A DNA stretch of 64,000 bases from JAVJSU01 sp040219275 (GTDB lineage Bacteria > Chloroflexota > Anaerolineae > Aggregatilineales > Phototrophicaceae), in the NCBI GenBank assembly GCA_040219275.1, contig JAVJSU010000023.1, positions 1 through 64,000 on the forward strand, read 5' to 3'. The notes under the pieces were generated by a model. It saw nothing but the letters and a program-made list of their open reading frames with translations. It was not told the origin of the DNA and did not search any database. Within the stretch, counting starts at the first letter, position 1, and every line of letters begins with the position of its first letter. The translations under genes were made by a program, and so were the position numbers. Of the stretch, positions 60,551-64,000 are shown in pieces.

Positions 60551-63088
60551 ATGGAAAGTTTCGCTCAACTCGCACCAGCAATAATCCTGTTTCCCGCGAT
60601 TGGGGCGTTTATCAATTTTTTCTGGGGCGCACGTCTCGGTGAACGTAATTCTGCGATCATCGGTACATTTGCTTCAGGGATGACGTTTGTTATCGCATTT
60701 AGCTTACTGCTTTATCTCTCGAATAATGGCTTCCGTCCGGCGGTGATTAATCCACCAATTTTCGGTAGTTGGATTTCGATAGATTCGATTAACTTCGATA
60801 TTTCATGGCAAACCCGCGTCGATACACTCAGTGTAACGATGATGATGTTTGTCACCTTTGTGGGTACGCTCATTCACATATATGCCATTGGCTATATGCA
60901 CGGCGACCCGCTCTTTTCGCGTTTCTTCGCTTATCTGAACCTCTTCCTGACCTTCATGCTCATCCTCATCACAGGCAACAACTTCCTGATGATGTTCGTG
61001 GGCTGGGAAGGTGTGGGTTTGTGTTCATATCTACTGATCGGCTTCTGGTGGGATAAACCGGATGGTGTTGGCTGGAATAACAGTAACGCCGCCCGTAAAG
61101 CCTTCATCGCCAATCGTATTGGTGATTTTGGCGTGTTGATGGCGATTTTCCTGATCTTCTGGACGTTCGGTACGCTGGATTTTTATAAACCTGCCGAAAC
61201 CGCCGTTGATTATGCTTCTGTTGGTCATCATGGTGATGAAGACCACGCTACAGAGGGCGAAGGCACACATGAAGAAGGTGTTGCGGCAGAAGAGGGTGAA
61301 ACTGCTGGCGAAGAAGCGCACGGTGAGGAAGAATCTCATGGTGAAGTCGCCGTTCCGCTTTATTATTACGGTACAGCAGGCGTAGAACTGAGCCAACTCG
61401 GTGCATTTGGTCAGGCTGAAGTGCTGATGGTTGAATACAAGTCTGCGAATGAAGTTGTGGAAGCCGCAGAAGCCGTGCTCGCAGATGCACAAACTGAAGA
61501 CGATCGTGCCGCCGCAGAACTGGGCGTTGACGAAGCGGAGGCAGTCGCACAGGATTTGCGCCCGAACTTCGACATCGGACCGTTTAACCTCAACATTCAA
61601 ACCATGCTCGTGCTGATTACCCTATTTATGCTTCTCGGCGCGACAGGTAAATCCGCACAAATTCCGTTGTTCGTTTGGTTGCCGGACGCGATGGCAGGTC
61701 CTACGCCGGTCAGTGCGCTTATCCACGCCGCGACAATGGTGACGGCGGGTGTGTATATGATGGTGCGCTCTAATGCGTTCTTCTATCATGCAGAACTGAC
61801 ATCATTCCTTGTGACAATCGTTGGTGCGACAACCGCTGTGGTCGCGGGCTTTATTGCCATCGGTCAATTCGACATCAAACGTGTGCTTGCTTATAGTACC
61901 GTGAGTCAGCTTGGCTTTATGGTTGCGGCAGTGGGTATTGGCGCGTATCCAGCGGCGATGTTCCACATGGTTACACATGCGTTCTTCAAAGCGTTATTGT
62001 TCCTCGGTAGTGGTTCCGTCATTCATGGTATGGAACACGGACACCATCATCTGCATGAACACGGTCATGACGATCACGGCGATCATCATGATGAACACGA
62101 AGAAGAATTTGACCCGCAAGATATGCGGAATATGGGTGGTTTGCGTAAGAAAATGCCCATCACCTACTGGACATACCTGTTTGGTACGCTGGCATTGGCG
62201 GGTATCTGGCCCTTTGCTGGTTTCTGGTCTAAGGATGAAATTCTCGCGGATAGCTGGCTGGTTGGCTTTGCAGACGGCGAACTGCGGGGATATATTGCGC
62301 TCGGTATGTTGTTCATCGCGGCAGGCTTCACCGCCTTCTATATGTGGCGACAGATCGAAATGGTATTTCATGGTGAAGCGCGGCATGAAGCGGCAAAACA
62401 CGCTCATGAAAGCCCGCCAAGCATGACCATCCCGTTGATGATTCTCGGTTTCTTTAGTTTGACCATCGGTTTCATCAACATTCCTACCCCGCTAAGTTCG
62501 ATATTCTCGTTCTTCCTGAGCGGGTTGGTGGGGGAACACTCGCTGGCGAATTTCCTTGAATACAGCATCACGCATTTCCACATCCCTGATTTCCAACCGG
62601 TGATCGCAATTGCCGCGCTATCCATGGGGCTGGGGGCAATTTTCTTCGCCCGCTCAATCTATGGCGGTACGAAGGCGATTAACAAGGATGGGAAAGATCC
62701 GCTACAGGCAAGTCCAAGTACCGGTCAAGTTTGGGCGCTTGCCAATAAGCGTATGTATTGGGATGAGATTTACTGGGCAATTCTTATCAACCCGTTCATC
62801 CGCATAGGGAAGTTTCTGGCAAATGTAATCGACTGGGAATTCTTCCACGATTACTTCCACGACAAAGTCTTGCATCGCGGGTTTGTTACAGTAGGTAATT
62901 TATTGAGTAAACCGTTCGACATTGGCATCATTGATGGTGCTGTTAACGGTGTTGGTTGGGTCGTCGGACGGATTAGCGGCGGAATGCGCCGAGTCCAGAC
63001 GGGTTACGTTCGTACATATGCGCTTGCGCTATTGTTGGGCGTGGTGATCGTCATTGTCTTGATGTTGTTACCCATGATTCAGAACTAA
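60551..63088 (+). CDS. nuoL: NADH-quinone oxidoreductase subunit L with two insertions
   Basis: The terminal antiporter-like proton channel, usually about 600-660 residues but 845 here. Core motifs are intact: GWEGVGLCSYLLIGFWW, the FVWLPDAMAGPTPVSALIHA segment, and DIKRVLAYSTVSQLGFM. The first addition is residues about 214-345. It begins with a His/Glu/Gly-rich stretch, continues through a VPLYYYGT segment and a Glu/Ala-rich helix (ANEVVEAAEAVLADAQTEDD), and ends before the helix NIQTMLVLITLFML. The second, about 495-520, has 11 His in 25 residues in the loop just before DMRNMGGL. The long C-terminal helical arm that lies along the membrane domain follows. The insertions are acidic and may bind metal ions. 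Confidence 0.95.
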   Translation: MESFAQLAPAIILFPAIGAFINFFWGARLGERNSAIIGTFASGMTFVIAFSLLLYLSNNGFRPAVINPPIFGSWISIDSINFDISWQTRVDTLSVTMMMFVTFVGTLIHIYAIGYMHGDPLFSRFFAYLNLFLTFMLILITGNNFLMMFVGWEGVGLCSYLLIGFWWDKPDGVGWNNSNAARKAFIANRIGDFGVLMAIFLIFWTFGTLDFYKPAETAVDYASVGHHGDEDHATEGEGTHEEGVAAEEGETAGEEAHGEEESHGEVAVPLYYYGTAGVELSQLGAFGQAEVLMVEYKSANEVVEAAEAVLADAQTEDDRAAAELGVDEAEAVAQDLRPNFDIGPFNLNIQTMLVLITLFMLLGATGKSAQIPLFVWLPDAMAGPTPVSALIHAATMVTAGVYMMVRSNAFFYHAELTSFLVTIVGATTAVVAGFIAIGQFDIKRVLAYSTVSQLGFMVAAVGIGAYPAAMFHMVTHAFFKALLFLGSGSVIHGMEHGHHHLHEHGHDDHGDHHDEHEEEFDPQDMRNMGGLRKKMPITYWTYLFGTLALAGIWPFAGFWSKDEILADSWLVGFADGELRGYIALGMLFIAAGFTAFYMWRQIEMVFHGEARHEAAKHAHESPPSMTIPLMILGFFSLTIGFINIPTPLSSIFSFFLSGLVGEHSLANFLEYSITHFHIPDFQPVIAIAALSMGLGAIFFARSIYGGTKAINKDGKDPLQASPSTGQVWALANKRMYWDEIYWAILINPFIRIGKFLANVIDWEFFHDYFHDKVLHRGFVTVGNLLSKPFDIGIIDGAVNGVGWVVGRISGGMRRVQTGYVRTYALALLLGVVIVIVLMLLPMIQN

Positions 63089-63116
63089 CGGCTGTCTCAG
63101 AGGAGCTATTACAACT

Positions 63117-64000
63117 ATGGAAGCAGTAAGTTCAAGTCTCTCACTCACCACGGTAACCTTATTTTTACCGATGGTCGGTCTGACTATACTTCTATTTATG
63201 AATGAGGAGAAGAATCGCGCTGCAATCAAATGGGTTGCCTTTGGGTTCAGCATAGCGACTTTTCTTGCCTCAGTTTTGATGTGGGCGGCGTTCGATACGG
63301 GCGAAGCTGGTTTACAACTCGCACAACGTTTTGACTGGTTGCCGAGTTATGGCATCAGTTACTTCGTCGGTGTGGATGGCTTAAGCCTTTTACTTGTATT
63401 GCTGACCACGTTTATTATGCCACTGGCAATCCTGTCTTCTTTCCGTGTGCATGTTCTTGAAGAACGTGGACGCGAAAAGCTCTACTACGTGTTCATGCTG
63501 TTGCTCGAATGGGCGATGCTGGGCGTGTTCGTCGTACAGGATATGATTATCTTCTACATTTTCTGGGAAATCACCCTTGTACCGATGTATTTCTTGATCG
63601 GCATCTGGGGTGCAGAAAATCGTGTTTATGCCGCGGTGAAGTTCTTCCTTTACACGATGGCAGGGTCGATCTTGATGTTGCTGGCGATTTTGTACGTCGG
63701 TGGTCAAGCGGGCACATTTGCTGTGCCGGAAATTGCCGCGATGGTAGCAAGCGGGGAACTTGTCTTCCCGATGTCGGACATATTCAGCACGCAGTCGGTG
63801 TTGTTCCTCGGCTTCTTGGTTGCGTTTGCGATTAAAGTGCCGATCTTCCCACTGCATAGCTGGTTGCCGGATGCTCACGTTCAGGCACCAACTGCCGGCT
63901 CGGTCATTCTGGCGGGCGTTTTGCTGAAGATGGGTACTTACGGTATCGTGCGTTTCTGTCTGCCGCTCTTCCCTGAAGCAACCGTGGAATGGGCACCGAT
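63117..64000 (+). CDS. nuoM: NADH-quinone oxidoreductase subunit M (partial, runs off the window)
   Basis: An open frame from the ATG at 63117, preceded by GAGGAG, continues to the window end (294 codons) without a stop. NuoM is the middle antiporter-like subunit. Present are the N-terminal helices, ISYFVGVDGLSLLLVLLTTF, the functional Glu in FYIFWEITLVPMYFLIGIWG, the Lys-bearing KFFLYTMAGSILML, and FAIKVPIFPLHSWLPDAHVQ. These match the family in order. The remaining roughly 200 residues and probably nuoN lie beyond the edge. Confidence 0.95.
   Translation, partial: MEAVSSSLSLTTVTLFLPMVGLTILLFMNEEKNRAAIKWVAFGFSIATFLASVLMWAAFDTGEAGLQLAQRFDWLPSYGISYFVGVDGLSLLLVLLTTFIMPLAILSSFRVHVLEERGREKLYYVFMLLLEWAMLGVFVVQDMIIFYIFWEITLVPMYFLIGIWGAENRVYAAVKFFLYTMAGSILMLLAILYVGGQAGTFAVPEIAAMVASGELVFPMSDIFSTQSVLFLGFLVAFAIKVPIFPLHSWLPDAHVQAPTAGSVILAGVLLKMGTYGIVRFCLPLFPEATVEWAP

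Overview
The window looks like chromosomal DNA of a Chloroflexota bacterium, most likely related to Anaerolineae. This is an inference from gene content, not from a database search. The grounds are a DnaB-DnaD-DnaI-type primosome operon, many HEAT and other helical-repeat proteins, a DUF151 protein, monoderm-style lipoproteins, a one-chain glycyl-tRNA synthetase and a nuoA-M complex I cluster. Base composition looks close to balanced. I see no rRNA, tRNA, CRISPR array or prophage.

Left edge (1-1.4 kb): the last 41 codons of an ISAs1-family transposase, a terminator region, and pdxS for vitamin B6 synthesis.

Chemosensory block (1.6-9.7 kb, plus strand): cheW, a receptor without a sensor domain, a 47-codon membrane-protein ORF coupled to cheA, cheA with a C-terminal receiver, cheB, a CheY-like receiver, a degenerate RsbT-like protein, a second cheW, and a pseudo-receiver fused to a Roadblock/LC7 domain. 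No cheR is present. A GAF protein and a 745-residue solenoid protein follow on the minus strand. The make-up resembles systems that control type IV pili or gliding more than flagellar chemotaxis.

12.7-17.1 kb: an NDP-sugar pyrophosphorylase overlapping a phosphohexomutase, then two HEAT-repeat genes converging on them. 17.2-23.7 kb (minus strand): dnaB with a 171-residue mini-intein, dnaD, a helicase loader with two complete AAA+ ATPase units in one chain, a GNAT acetyltransferase, and a ketol-acid reductoisomerase homologue that has lost its metal ligands. A DUF151 gene lies upstream behind its own terminator.

23.8-32.5 kb: two lipoproteins, a receiver, a PadR regulator overlapping a GT39-type glycosyltransferase tail to tail by 125 bp, a HAD-IIA phosphatase, endonuclease V, a HEAT-like protein and a REP-associated transposase (RAYT). 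Next to the RAYT lies a three-copy tandem array of about 142 bp. Each unit carries a REP-like palindrome and a copy of the transposase's own first codons.

32.5-48.2 kb: rpoB alone, with its own promoter and terminator and no rpoC; an ECF sigma factor with a membrane partner; fused glyQS; dnaG-rpoD; a PD-(D/E)XK nuclease; a Nudix-GNAT fusion; and an alpha/beta hydrolase.

48.4-64 kb: the complex I cluster nuoA,B,C,D,E,F,(TPR gene),G,H,I,J,K,L,M, cut off inside nuoM. Several membrane subunits are greatly enlarged. NuoJ has about 240 extra residues resembling two DUF4397 domains between its last two helices. NuoH has about 230 extra N-terminal residues with about five predicted helices. NuoL carries a charged 130-residue insert and a histidine-rich loop. 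These additions, the RAYT array, the pseudo-reductoisomerase and the tandem helicase loader are the most interesting items.
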